Part shown: piece by piece, positions 1 to 6,270 of the stretch | Numbering within the stretch: position 1 is the first letter of the stretch | Layout: every line of letters starts with the position of its first letter | DNA from: Rhodospirillales bacterium | GTDB lineage: Bacteria > Pseudomonadota > Alphaproteobacteria > Acetobacterales > Acetobacteraceae | DNA length: 11,377 nt | Reading direction: 5' to 3' | Assembly: GCA_028870815.1 (NCBI GenBank) | Contig: JAGWOU010000025.1 | Coordinates: forward strand, 1-11,377 | The notes under the pieces: model-generated | What the model saw: the letters and a program-made list of their open reading frames with translations, nothing else | The model's database searches: none | Told to the model about the DNA's origin: nothing | Position numbers and translations under genes: made by a program

Positions 1-217
1 GCTCGCGCACCAGGTGCTCGAGACGGCCTTCGGGGTGGATGGGGATGCCCTTGGGGTAGCGCGGCCCCGCGAGCGCCGCCGGGAAGCGGCGCTCGCTGAT
101 GTGGGGGATCTGCTGCGCGGTGAAGGCGACGACCTCGACGGCGGGATCGTCCCGGTACACCGTGAGGAAGTTGAAGAAGTCCCGGCCGGCGGCACCGAGG
201 ATGATGATCCGCCGCAT
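1..217 (-). CDS. COG2403-type P-loop protein (cyclic 2,3-diphosphoglycerate synthetase-like), 5' part only
   Basis: The reading frame opens at an ATG (215-217) and runs without a stop to the left edge, giving about 72 residues. The N-terminus reads MRRIIILGAAGRDFFNF, then VYRDD, then EVVAFTAQQIP and a segment ending PKGIPIHPE. This pattern of a nucleotide-binding first strand and GAAGRDFxNF is what I recall for the COG2403 family, named after archaeal cyclic 2,3-diphosphoglycerate synthetase. The role of bacterial members is not settled, so I assign no reaction. The nucleotide-binding motifs expected further on lie outside the window. The start is 4 bp after the citrate synthase stop on the same strand, with an AGAGGAAG ribosome-binding sequence inside the end of that gene, so the two look co-transcribed. 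Third codon positions are almost all G or C (about 68 of 72), unlike the genes right of 617. The family call is from pattern memory. Confidence 0.7.
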   Translation of the reverse strand, partial: MRRIIILGAAGRDFFNFLTVYRDDPAVEVVAFTAQQIPHISERRFPAALAGPRYPKGIPIHPEGRLEHLVRE

Positions 218-221
218 GGGG

Positions 222-1529
222 CTACTTCCTCTTGTCCACCGGCACGTACGCCCGCGTCGCGTGCCCGGTGAAGATCTGCCGCGGCCGCGCGATCTTCTGC
301 TCCTTGTCCAGCAGCATCTCCTGCCACTGCGCGATCCAGCCGGCCGTCCGGGCGAGGGCGAACAGCACCGTGAACATCGAGGTCGGGAACCCCATCGCCT
401 CGTAGATCAGCCCGGAGTAGAAGTCCACGTTGGGGTACAGCTTGCGGCTCACGAAGTACTCGTCCGACAGCGCGATCCGCTCCAGCTCCAGCGCGATGTC
501 CAGCAGCGGGTTGGTCCCGGTCACGTTGAACACCGAGTGGGCCGCCTCGCGGATGATCTTGGCCCGCGGGTCGTAGTTCTTGTACACCCGGTGGCCGAAG
601 CCCATCAGCTTCACATTGGATTCCTTGTCCTTCACCTGCTTGATGAAGTCCGGGATGTTGTCCTTATGGCCGATCTCGGAGAGCATTTTCAGTACGGCCT
701 CGTTGGCGCCGCCATGCGCCGGGCCCCAGAGCGAGGCGATGCCCGCCGCGATGCAGGCAAAGGGGTTGGCGCCGGTGGAGCCGGAAAGCCGCACGGTGGA
801 GGTGGAGGCATTCTGCTCATGATCCGCATGCAGGATGAAGATACGCTCCATCGCCTTGGTCAGCACCGGGTTCGGCTTGTAATCCTCGGCCGGAACCGCG
901 TGGAACATATAGAGGAAGTTCTCGGCGTAAGAGAGGTCGTTGCGCGGATACATGAAGGGCTGGCCGACATTGTATTTATAGGCCCAGGCGGTGATCGTCG
1001 GCATTTTGGCGATCAGGCGGTAGGCGGAAATCTCGCGCTGGCGCTCGTCGTGGATGTCGATGCTGTCCGGGTAGAAGGCTGACATGGCGCCAACCACGGA
1101 GCAGAGCATCGCCATTGGGTGGGCGTCGCGGCGGAAACCATCCCAGAAGCGGCGGATCTGCTCGTGCAGCATGGTGTGGCGGGTGATGCCGTTGGTGAAG
1201 TTCTCCAACGCCGCCGTGCTGGGCAATTCGCCGTTTAGCAGCAGATAGGCCACTTCCAGGAAGGAAGAATGCTCGGCAAGCTGCTCGATCGGGTAACCGC
1301 GATGCAGCAGCACGCCCTCATCGCCGTCGATATAGGTGATCGAGCTTTCGCAAGAGGCTGTAGAACCGTAGCTTGGGTCGAAGGTGAACAGACCAAGCTC
1401 GTTCTGAAGCTTGCGCACATCCACACAGGCTGGGCCGAGCGAACCGCTTAGCACCGGCAAGTTCGCGGCCTTGCCGTTGAAGCTGAGGGCCGCCGTGCCG
1501 GCCTGCTTGCTGGTAGCGGTTTGAGCCAT
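222..1529 (-). CDS. gltA: citrate synthase (type II), apparently chimeric
   Basis: Condenses acetyl-CoA and oxaloacetate to citrate, the entry step of the cytosolic TCA cycle. The product is 435 aa, the usual length of bacterial type II enzymes. The signature LHADHEQNASTS is at about 233-244. Catalytic residues are visible: His272 in GPAHGGANE, His313 in GFGHRVYK and Asp369 in NVDFYSG. I chose the ATG at 1527-1529 because a GAGAAGG ribosome-binding sequence lies 8 nt upstream. An in-frame GTG three codons earlier would overlap that sequence. The gene is intact in frame, but composition changes sharply. Codons 1-305 often end in A or T (about 28 of the first 100), while codons 306-435 (positions 225-614) all end in G or C and prefer CGG for arginine. 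The C-terminal third also reads less like the acetic-acid-bacterial enzyme than the N-terminal part. Function is near certain; whether this exact sequence exists in one genome is not. Confidence 0.95.
   Translation of the reverse strand: MAQTATSKQAGTAALSFNGKAANLPVLSGSLGPACVDVRKLQNELGLFTFDPSYGSTASCESSITYIDGDEGVLLHRGYPIEQLAEHSSFLEVAYLLLNGELPSTAALENFTNGITRHTMLHEQIRRFWDGFRRDAHPMAMLCSVVGAMSAFYPDSIDIHDERQREISAYRLIAKMPTITAWAYKYNVGQPFMYPRNDLSYAENFLYMFHAVPAEDYKPNPVLTKAMERIFILHADHEQNASTSTVRLSGSTGANPFACIAAGIASLWGPAHGGANEAVLKMLSEIGHKDNIPDFIKQVKDKESNVKLMGFGHRVYKNYDPRAKIIREAAHSVFNVTGTNPLLDIALELERIALSDEYFVSRKLYPNVDFYSGLIYEAMGFPTSMFTVLFALARTAGWIAQWQEMLLDKEQKIARPRQIFTGHATRAYVPVDKRK
575..617. other. composition breakpoint inside gltA (probable chimeric join)
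   Basis: The last codon ending in A/T before the change is AAT for Asn305 (615-617). Every one of the 130 codons beyond it, to the stop at 222-224, ends in G or C, and the next gene continues that style. The switch coincides with the codons for KLMGFGHRVYKN, a very conserved stretch where homologous genes of different species would share long identical DNA. That is where assembly graphs or homologous recombination would join two citrate synthase genes. The join is placed to within about 40 bp; an exact base cannot be named. Confidence 0.7.
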
Positions 1530-1638
1530 GTTCTTCACCTTCTCGTTTTGGAGTGCTTATAACCGCCAGGAAGGGCCATCCTGACGGGACGGGGTGCGCG
1601 AAGGGTTATTCAATCCACGGCCTTATGTAAAGCCGATT

Positions 1639-1661
1639 GCCGCGCCGCAGCATGGCGCGGC
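1639..1661. repeat. perfect 8 bp inverted repeat upstream of gltA
   Basis: GCCGCGCC (1639-1646) and GGCGCGGC (1654-1661) flank a 7 nt spacer. There is no T-run on either side, so it is not a standard terminator. It lies about 110 bp upstream of the gltA start, where it could be an operator or a structured leader. Function is not shown. Confidence 0.4.
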
Positions 1662-1766
1662 ACGGGACGGAGCGGGCTTGAAATCATGCCGCTGCCACCT
1701 TAGCGCAGGTGATTCGGCACCGAAAACGGCATTGCGCGGCTTTAATTATGAAGTGTCATGAGGCCG

Positions 1767-1785
1767 GGGCGGGACATGCCCGCCC
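1767..1785 (-). terminator. GC-rich hairpin just after cysH
   Basis: GGGCGGG (1767-1773) and CCCGCCC (1779-1785) form a perfect 7 bp stem with a 5 nt loop, beginning 13 nt past the cysH stop codon. Position and stability suit a transcript 3' end. No U-run follows on the minus strand, so it may instead stabilise the 3' end or need Rho. Confidence 0.4.
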
Positions 1786-1798
1786 TCGGTTGGGGCTT

Positions 1799-2527
1799 TT
1801 ACACCTCGAAAGTGAGGTTCTCCGGCCATTCCGGCTTGGTCATGGCGCGGGGCATGTGGATGCCGCACTCCGTTTTCGCGCGTCCGGCCCAGCGGCCCGA
1901 GCGTTTATCCTCGCCCGGCAGCGGCTTCGCGGTGCAGGTGGCGCAGCCGATGGAGGTATAGCCCTGCGCCTGAAGCGGGTGGTGGGGCAGGCCGTGCGCA
2001 GGGAAATACGCCTCCAGCATCGCATCGTCCCAGAAGGCCAGGGGGTTGATGGTGATGCGCCCGTCAGCGCCGGTTTCCTGCAATTCCAGGTTGGCCCGGG
2101 TGGCGGACTGGCCGCGCTTACGTCCGGTGATCCAGGCTTCAAAGCCTTCCAGAGCCTCATCCAGCGGGTTGGTCTTGCGGATGGCGCAGCAAAGGTCTGG
2201 GTCCTTTTCCCACAGCCGCCCGTCCGGGTCATAGGCCGCGAGCTGCTTGCCGGAGGGGCGGATGGAGCGGACGCCGGTCAGGCCCAGCTGTTCCACCAGT
2301 GCATCCCGGTAGGCCAGAGTTTCCGGGAATAGCTTGCCGGTATCGAGGAACACCACCGGCAAGGCTTTGTCGATCTGCGCAACCATGTGCAGCAGCACAG
2401 CGGATTCGGCGCCGAATGACGAGACCAGGGCGATCTTGCCGGGAAATTGGCGTGTTATCGCGTCGGCGAGAGTGGATGTGGCGTTTGACGCGGGGGAGAG
2501 ACTGTCGAGCATGGCGCTTGTTTCCAT
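1799..2527 (-). CDS. cysH: adenylyl-/phosphoadenylyl-sulfate reductase (CysH family, probable iron-sulfur type)
   Basis: Reduces activated sulfate (APS or PAPS) to sulfite with thioredoxin or glutaredoxin in cytosolic sulfate assimilation. From the ATG at 2525-2527 the product is 242 aa. Visible motifs are SSFGAES (PP-loop nucleotide site), LDTGKLFPET, CCAIRKTNPL, SIGCATCTAKP and the C-terminal TECGIH with the redox-active cysteine. The CC pair together with the CxxC pair are the four ligands of the [4Fe-4S] cluster in assimilatory APS reductases. E. coli-type PAPS reductases lack these pairs, so APS is the likelier substrate. The frame extends upstream to a TTG at 2570-2572 that overlaps the stop of the preceding gene, and another ATG lies at 2510-2512. 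None of the three has a strong ribosome-binding site, so the start is uncertain by up to 20 residues. It lies directly downstream of the siroheme gene, and siroheme serves the next enzyme, sulfite reductase, which is not in this window. Confidence 0.9.
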   Translation of the reverse strand: METSAMLDSLSPASNATSTLADAITRQFPGKIALVSSFGAESAVLLHMVAQIDKALPVVFLDTGKLFPETLAYRDALVEQLGLTGVRSIRPSGKQLAAYDPDGRLWEKDPDLCCAIRKTNPLDEALEGFEAWITGRKRGQSATRANLELQETGADGRITINPLAFWDDAMLEAYFPAHGLPHHPLQAQGYTSIGCATCTAKPLPGEDKRSGRWAGRAKTECGIHMPRAMTKPEWPENLTFEV

Positions 2528-2568
2528 GGCGGGCTGCAACAAAAAACTGCGAACGGTACGGGTACGGA

Positions 2569-3144
2569 TCAATCCAGGGCTTTAGGGCAGGAGAGCCAAC
2601 AGCGCTCCTCGACGATGTCGCCGATGCGCCGCGCGGCTTCCGCCATGGGCATTCGCTCCTCGCGCCAGCCTTGGCGCAGAGCGGCGATTTCCTTCACCCT
2701 GGCTGCCCAGCTTTCCGGGAAGCAGGCTTCAAGCCGCTGGCGGATCGCCCCCGCAAGGCCGGGAGCCTGACCGTTGGTGGATACGGTAAGCAATAGATCC
2801 CCCCGGCGGATTTCGGCAACGGAGTTGAAATCGCAAAATTCCGGCACGTCTTCCACATTCACCAGCACTTTTGCGGCGCGCGCGGCTTCGGCCAGGGGCC
2901 GGAACACGGTCTCGTCAAGCCCGGTGATCCAGAGCAGGTTGAGCTGGCCAATTTCAGCAGCATTGGGCAGGCGCGCCATGGCGCCGGGGCCAGCCTCGCG
3001 GGCAAGCTCGGGGTCAGTGGTGAAGATTTGCAAGCCTTCCCCAGCCCCGGCCTGGCGAAGGCCGCGCAGCCGCCGCAAGGCCGTCGCGCCGGAACCGGCA
3101 AGGCCCAGCCGCAGCAGGGATGGATTAAGCGCCAGAGGAATCAT
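2569..3144 (-). CDS. cysG: precorrin-2 dehydrogenase / sirohydrochlorin ferrochelatase (CysG N-terminal domain)
   Basis: Oxidises precorrin-2 with NAD and inserts iron to make siroheme, the cofactor of sulfite reductase. The 191 aa product matches only the N-terminal half of E. coli CysG (Met8p/SirC-like). The methyltransferase half is absent and must be encoded elsewhere. Visible features are an N-terminal strand and glycine-rich NAD turn (GLAGSGATALRRLRGL, about 14-29), a VNVEDVPEFCDF segment with Asp99 at the position of the catalytic aspartate, and RRGDLLLTVSTNGQAPGLA (about 113-131). The start is the ATG at 3142-3144, with a weak AAGG four bases upstream. It is the first gene of a two-gene unit with cysH, whose sulfite product is reduced by a siroheme enzyme. 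The symbol is used for the domain only; the gene is not a full cysG. Confidence 0.9.
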   Translation of the reverse strand: MIPLALNPSLLRLGLAGSGATALRRLRGLRQAGAGEGLQIFTTDPELAREAGPGAMARLPNAAEIGQLNLLWITGLDETVFRPLAEAARAAKVLVNVEDVPEFCDFNSVAEIRRGDLLLTVSTNGQAPGLAGAIRQRLEACFPESWAARVKEIAALRQGWREERMPMAEAARRIGDIVEERCWLSCPKALD

Positions 3145-3287
3145 GCTACCTTAGAAAAGGTTTTTTTGCCGGATAGCAATGCGGCGGAAAAAATAATGTA
3201 ATTTTGCTAGTGCGGCTAAGTGGTATGGAAGTTTTTTTCTTGCCTTGCCAAAGCCGGGCAAGGCTGAACCCCGTCTGCGGCGCTGCC
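3145..3287. other. AT-rich gap upstream of cysG with an unusual hairpin
   Basis: This short gap holds the presumed cysG-cysH promoter, read on the minus strand. It is locally AT-rich (several runs of six or more A/T around 3161-3200 and 3233-3239), unlike the rest of the window. A possible minus-strand promoter pairs TTGCTA with TTCTAA at 17 bp spacing, which would place transcription onset almost at the ATG. This is a weak match. No small gene is evident. Confidence 0.4.
3242..3264. repeat. perfect 8 bp inverted repeat after the histidine kinase gene
   Basis: GCCTTGCC (3242-3249) and GGCAAGGC (3257-3264) enclose a 7 nt spacer, 23 nt past the kinase stop. On the transcribed minus strand an A-rich run, not a U-run, follows the stem. 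The plus strand has the T-run before the hairpin. The orientation is therefore wrong for an intrinsic terminator in either direction, though it may still protect a 3' end. Confidence 0.45.
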
Positions 3288-4715
3288 TCAGCCCACGGGC
3301 GGGGCTGTGAGCGTTGGCGTGATCTCCTGAAACTCATGGGTTGCCAGCACCATCGAAAAAACCGTGCCGCCGGGGCCGGTGCGTTCCAGCGCCAGTTCGC
3401 CGCCATGGGCGCGGATCAAATCCCGTGCGATGGTAAGCCCAAGTCCGGTGCCGCCGCTGCGCGCGGAGCCGGCGAAGGGCTTGAACAGATTGGCCTTGGC
3501 GCGTTCCGGCAGACCAGGCCCGTTATCCGCGATCGTTAGCCTGGTTTGCCCGCCGCGGGGTTCGGCGGTGAGGCTGACGAGGGTGGCGCCCGCCTCGGCG
3601 GCGTTGCGGATCAGATTGGCAAGCACCCGGTGAAGATGGCCGCGGTCCAGCGGCAGCTCCAAATCCTCGGGCACCAGATTTGCGATTGCCCAAGCGGCGC
3701 CGTCCGGGGCCAGCGTATCAGCGACCTCGTCGATGAGGGCGCGGATGCGCACCGGTGAGCGGTTGACCGACATGCGGCCCTCCCTGGCAAACTCCACAGT
3801 GCTGGAGACCAGTTGCGCGGCGCGTTCAACCGACGGGATGAGCATCCTTGTGGCGCGTTTCACCACAGGGTCCTCCACATCCTGCAACCGGTCCGCGACC
3901 AGTAGGGCCGAGGAGAGGATGTTGCGCAGGTCATGCGCGATTTTCGCGACCGCCGTGCCCACCGCGGCCAGCCGGGCATTGCGCCAGAGGGCGGCGCGCA
4001 GCTCCTCCTGCATGAGTGTCAGCTCACGGGCGGCGGAGGAGATGTCGTCTTTCGGGCGGCTCGCCAGCCGGTCAAGCCCGCTATTGTCGGCTTCTTCAGG
4101 CGCTTTGCGGAAGTGAATGATCGAGGCGGTGAGGATTTCCATGGGCCGCACCAGCAGCCAATTGAGCACCGCATAGACCAGCAGGCCGGACAGCAGCGAG
4201 ACGGCGACGATCATGCTGAAGGCCTGCTGCGCGTAGAGGCGGAGGCGGTTGGTTAATGATGAGGCGTCGGCATCGACGATCATCACGCCGCCGGGGGTAA
4301 GGGCGGAAGGAAACAAGATGGCTTCCTCCGCCGGTGCGAACCCGGCGATCCGCCGGCAGATCGCGATGTAGCCACGACCGATCGGCTCGTCGCCCGGCAT
4401 GACGAGCGGCAGCTTTCCGGCCTGGTAGCCGCTGATTTGCCAGCTTGCCGTCCGCCCGCGTGTGGATAGCAGGGTGAGGCGCTGCACGCCCGCCAGGCGC
4501 AATAAATTGTCGGCGTCCTTGGCGTGGGGCGATTGCAGGGCAAGGGCGGCGATGTCGGCACGGCCTTTCACTTCCTGCATCCAGTACAGGCGCTGCTGGC
4601 CCAAAACCGGAATCGTAGCCAGAATCTCGATGACTAGGATTGAGAGGACGGTGCACCACAGCACTTTACTGGATAGCGAGGCAGGTTGCGGCTTGAGGCG
4701 GGCGAGCCAGCTCAT
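3288..4715 (-). CDS. two-transmembrane sensor histidine kinase
   Basis: A membrane sensor kinase of 475 aa that autophosphorylates on a histidine. Domains in order: transmembrane helix 1 (about 18-38), a periplasmic sensor region (about 40-163) that I do not recognise, transmembrane helix 2 (about 165-188), a HAMP-like linker (about 189-240), a dimerisation H-box IAHDLRN with His261, and an ATP-binding domain. The ATP domain shows the N-box NLIRNAAEAGA (Asn371), DNGPGLP, FKPFAG and GGTGLGLTIA. All catalytic elements are present. The frame stays open upstream, but I chose the ATG at 4713-4715 because it overlaps the stop of the patatin gene as ATGA. It also puts the first helix near the N-terminus and removes a 40-residue Arg/Pro-rich extension. 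No response regulator is adjacent, so the partner and signal are unknown. The coupling suggests a joint role with the lipase, which is inference only. Confidence 0.9.
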   Translation of the reverse strand: MSWLARLKPQPASLSSKVLWCTVLSILVIEILATIPVLGQQRLYWMQEVKGRADIAALALQSPHAKDADNLLRLAGVQRLTLLSTRGRTASWQISGYQAGKLPLVMPGDEPIGRGYIAICRRIAGFAPAEEAILFPSALTPGGVMIVDADASSLTNRLRLYAQQAFSMIVAVSLLSGLLVYAVLNWLLVRPMEILTASIIHFRKAPEEADNSGLDRLASRPKDDISSAARELTLMQEELRAALWRNARLAAVGTAVAKIAHDLRNILSSALLVADRLQDVEDPVVKRATRMLIPSVERAAQLVSSTVEFAREGRMSVNRSPVRIRALIDEVADTLAPDGAAWAIANLVPEDLELPLDRGHLHRVLANLIRNAAEAGATLVSLTAEPRGGQTRLTIADNGPGLPERAKANLFKPFAGSARSGGTGLGLTIARDLIRAHGGELALERTGPGGTVFSMVLATHEFQEITPTLTAPPVG

Positions 4716-5638
4716 GTCGTTTGCAGTGCGGCCGCGGCGGCTTTGCGCCCGGCGGCGAAAAGCTGTTCGAGGAAGGGGCGGTCGGTATTGAGCTTGGACG
4801 ATAAAGGATGCCGGGCCAGCGCTTCGTCGGCGCAAATATCCAGCAGCTTCACCTGGCGGGGCAGCATGGAAAGCTCGGCCGAAAGCGGCGCCTGGAAGGC
4901 GATTTCATGCAGGCGGTGGACGATATCCGCCGTGGAACTTGGCACACCCTGCCGCCGCCGGGGCTGGGCGCGGATGAGGATCAACTGCTCCGGCCTGGGG
5001 GTGAGCACCGGCGCCAAAGGCGGGTTGCAGCTATAGCCGCCATCCCAATAGTGCCGGCCTTTTATTTCCACGGCGGGAAATATCATGGGGATGCAGGCGG
5101 AAGCCAGCAGTTCGGATATGCCGACCTGCTTGTTCGAGAACACCACGCTCTCACCGCTCTCCACATCCGTGGCGCCCACGTAGAGCCGGGCAGCACCTGG
5201 GCTGCGCAGGGCCGGTACGTCCAGCAATTCGCGCAGCAGCGGTTCCAGCGGATTTTGCCCCATCGGGTTCAGCTGCGCCGGGTCGAAAAGCCGCAACGCC
5301 TGGGTAAGACCCGTCCAGGCGAAATCCTGGCTCAGCGCTTTCGTCGTGTCCCACATCCAGTCGAGCGGGGTGGCGGGGATGTTGCCGAAGAGATTGCCCT
5401 CCATCACCTTGGTCCAGAGCATCGAAACCGTCTCGCGCGCGCCTTGCGGCCCGCCATTCACCATGCCCTGCACCGCCATGGCGGCGATCATGGCGCCGGA
5501 GGAGACGCCGGCGATGGCATCGAAGCCCAAGCCCGCCTCCAGCAGCAGGTCCAGCGCGCCCCAGGTGAAGGCGCCATGCGCGCCCCCGCCTTGCAAGGCG
5601 ACAACGGTTCCGGAGCGGTGAGTGGTGTGTGTTGGCAT
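4712..5638 (-). CDS. patatin-like phospholipase
   Basis: A predicted serine lipid acyl hydrolase of 308 aa. The patatin fold signatures are in order: the oxyanion loop GGGAHGAF (about 17-24), the nucleophile elbow GVSSG with Ser46, and the catalytic aspartate in WDGGY (Asp199). Ser and Asp make the usual catalytic dyad, so the enzyme looks active. IPMIFPAVEIKGRHYWDGG is typical of bacterial patatins. There is no signal peptide, so it is probably cytosolic or peripheral to the membrane. Substrate cannot be read from sequence; phospholipids or storage polymers are possible. The stop overlaps the kinase start (ATGA). The upstream AhpD-like gene ends 53 nt before it on the same strand with no terminator between, so the three are probably one transcript. 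No good ribosome-binding site precedes the ATG (GTTACTCCC), so it may be poorly translated. Confidence 0.92.
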   Translation of the reverse strand: MPTHTTHRSGTVVALQGGGAHGAFTWGALDLLLEAGLGFDAIAGVSSGAMIAAMAVQGMVNGGPQGARETVSMLWTKVMEGNLFGNIPATPLDWMWDTTKALSQDFAWTGLTQALRLFDPAQLNPMGQNPLEPLLRELLDVPALRSPGAARLYVGATDVESGESVVFSNKQVGISELLASACIPMIFPAVEIKGRHYWDGGYSCNPPLAPVLTPRPEQLILIRAQPRRRQGVPSSTADIVHRLHEIAFQAPLSAELSMLPRQVKLLDICADEALARHPLSSKLNTDRPFLEQLFAAGRKAAAAALQTT

Positions 5639-5691
5639 GGGAGTAACGTTTTTTTGAACTTACGCACCGAGTCTGCGCAACCATGGCGTTC

Positions 5692-6129
5692 TCAGCCGGG
5701 CGGCGGAAAGCCCAGCCCGGCGGCGATGCGGTTCCAGGCGTTGATGGTGGCGATGGCGGTGCAAAGCTGGGCGAATTCCTCGCCAGGAAAGGCGCGCGCG
5801 GCATCCGCCCGCTCGGCTTCGGTGAGATGGGCGTGGGTGAGGGCGGTGAGCCGCTCCGCCCAGGCCAGGGCGGCCTGCTCGCGGGGGGAGAAAGCCCCGG
5901 AGTCGCGCCATGCGGCCAGCAGGTCCAGCTTCGTCTGGGCGACTCCCAGCTTGCGCGCGGCGTTGAGGTGAAATGAGGTGCAAAAGGCGCAGCCATTCAG
6001 CTGCGAGGCGCGGATTTTGATGATTTCGGTCAAAGCCGGATCAAGCCCGGCGGTTTTCATGGCGGCGGTCAGGCCGCGCAGCCCTGCCGTCACGGAGGGG
6101 TAAAGTTTTGAGAATTCGTCGAAATTCAT
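5692..6129 (-). CDS. AhpD-like alkylhydroperoxidase / carboxymuconolactone decarboxylase family protein
   Basis: A small cytosolic all-helical protein of 145 aa in the AhpD/CMD superfamily. The key segment is EIIKIRASQLNGCAFCTSFH (about 35-54), with the CxxC pair Cys47/Cys50 and His54. In AhpD this forms the redox centre that reduces peroxides or recycles a peroxidase. Activity against peroxides is thus likely, but many family members have no known substrate. A clean AGGAG lies six bases before the ATG at 6127-6129, and a good minus-strand promoter lies just upstream, so this is the first gene of the leftward unit with the patatin and the kinase. No ahpC is adjacent. Confidence 0.88.
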   Translation of the reverse strand: MNFDEFSKLYPSVTAGLRGLTAAMKTAGLDPALTEIIKIRASQLNGCAFCTSFHLNAARKLGVAQTKLDLLAAWRDSGAFSPREQAALAWAERLTALTHAHLTEAERADAARAFPGEEFAQLCTAIATINAWNRIAAGLGFPPPG

Positions 6130-6152
6130 GCTGGGCTCCTCAGTTGGCCGGC

Positions 6153-6182
6153 ATTAGAACGCTTGCCGAGATTGACGGGCAA
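6153..6182 (-). promoter_or_regulatory. predicted sigma-70 promoter of the AhpD-like gene
   Basis: On the minus strand TTGCCC (6177-6182) and TCTAAT (6153-6158) match the -35 and -10 consensus at 4/6 and 5/6 with an 18 bp spacer. The start would fall near 6146, leaving a short leader containing AGGAG. Its -35 shares base 6177 with the opposing rpmH promoter. Confidence 0.5.
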
Positions 6183-6201
6183 GGGTGGTGCCGCCTATAC
6201 C
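6172..6201 (+). promoter_or_regulatory. predicted sigma-70 promoter of the rpmH operon
   Basis: TTGACG (6172-6177) and TATACC (6196-6201) are separated by 18 bp. Transcription would start near 6208, just before a strong hairpin, giving a leader of about 63 nt. This is the best promoter match I see in the window. Confidence 0.65.
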
Positions 6202-6210
6202 CCGCCAACA

Positions 6211-6254
6211 CGCCGGACCGGGGACGGTCCGGCGATTGGTTTTGTTTGTTTTTT
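6211..6254 (+). promoter_or_regulatory. leader hairpin plus U-rich tract before rpmH (possible attenuator)
   Basis: CGCCGGACC (6211-6219) and GGTCCGGCG (6226-6234) form a perfect 9 bp stem with a 6 nt loop. A T-rich stretch follows (6236-6254, mostly T with single G). This resembles an intrinsic terminator placed in the 5' leader of the ribosomal protein operon, beginning only about 3 nt after the predicted transcript start. It could attenuate transcription or simply cap and stabilise the mRNA 5' end. The U-run is interrupted, so termination would be partial at best. Confidence 0.5.
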
Positions 6255-6270
6255 GCTGGAGTAGAACGCC

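Larger units (their letters stand above)
1530..1798. other. intergenic region upstream of gltA, downstream of cysH
   Basis: I see no credible gene here. It must hold the gltA promoter on the minus strand, but no convincing -35/-10 pair stands out. TATAAG (minus strand, near 1557-1562) resembles a -10 but has no -35 at proper spacing, and TTTACA (minus, near 1626-1631) has only a weak partner. Two perfect inverted repeats lie in the gap and are listed separately. Confidence 0.6.

Noticed and set aside
99..1082. Plus-strand open frame of 327 codons opposite gltA
   Set aside because: It is the antisense shadow of citrate synthase and spans the composition break without any domain.
222..1538. 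GTG start for citrate synthase at 1536-1538
   Set aside because: It would sit on top of the ribosome-binding sequence that properly serves the ATG at 1527-1529.
3148..3167. Plus-strand terminator (ACCTT/AAGGT stem then seven T)
   Set aside because: The stem is only 5 bp and AT-rich, and no plus-strand gene lies upstream. It is more sensibly read as the cysG leader on the other strand.
3242..3264. Inverted repeat next to a T-run as an intrinsic terminator
   Set aside because: The T-run lies on the wrong side. The kinase transcript would read A-rich sequence after the stem, and no plus-strand gene ends here.
4808..5971. Long plus-strand open frame opposite the patatin and AhpD-like genes
   Set aside because: It crosses two real genes and their gap, and its product is low-complexity (His/Gln/Arg/Gly) with no recognisable motif.
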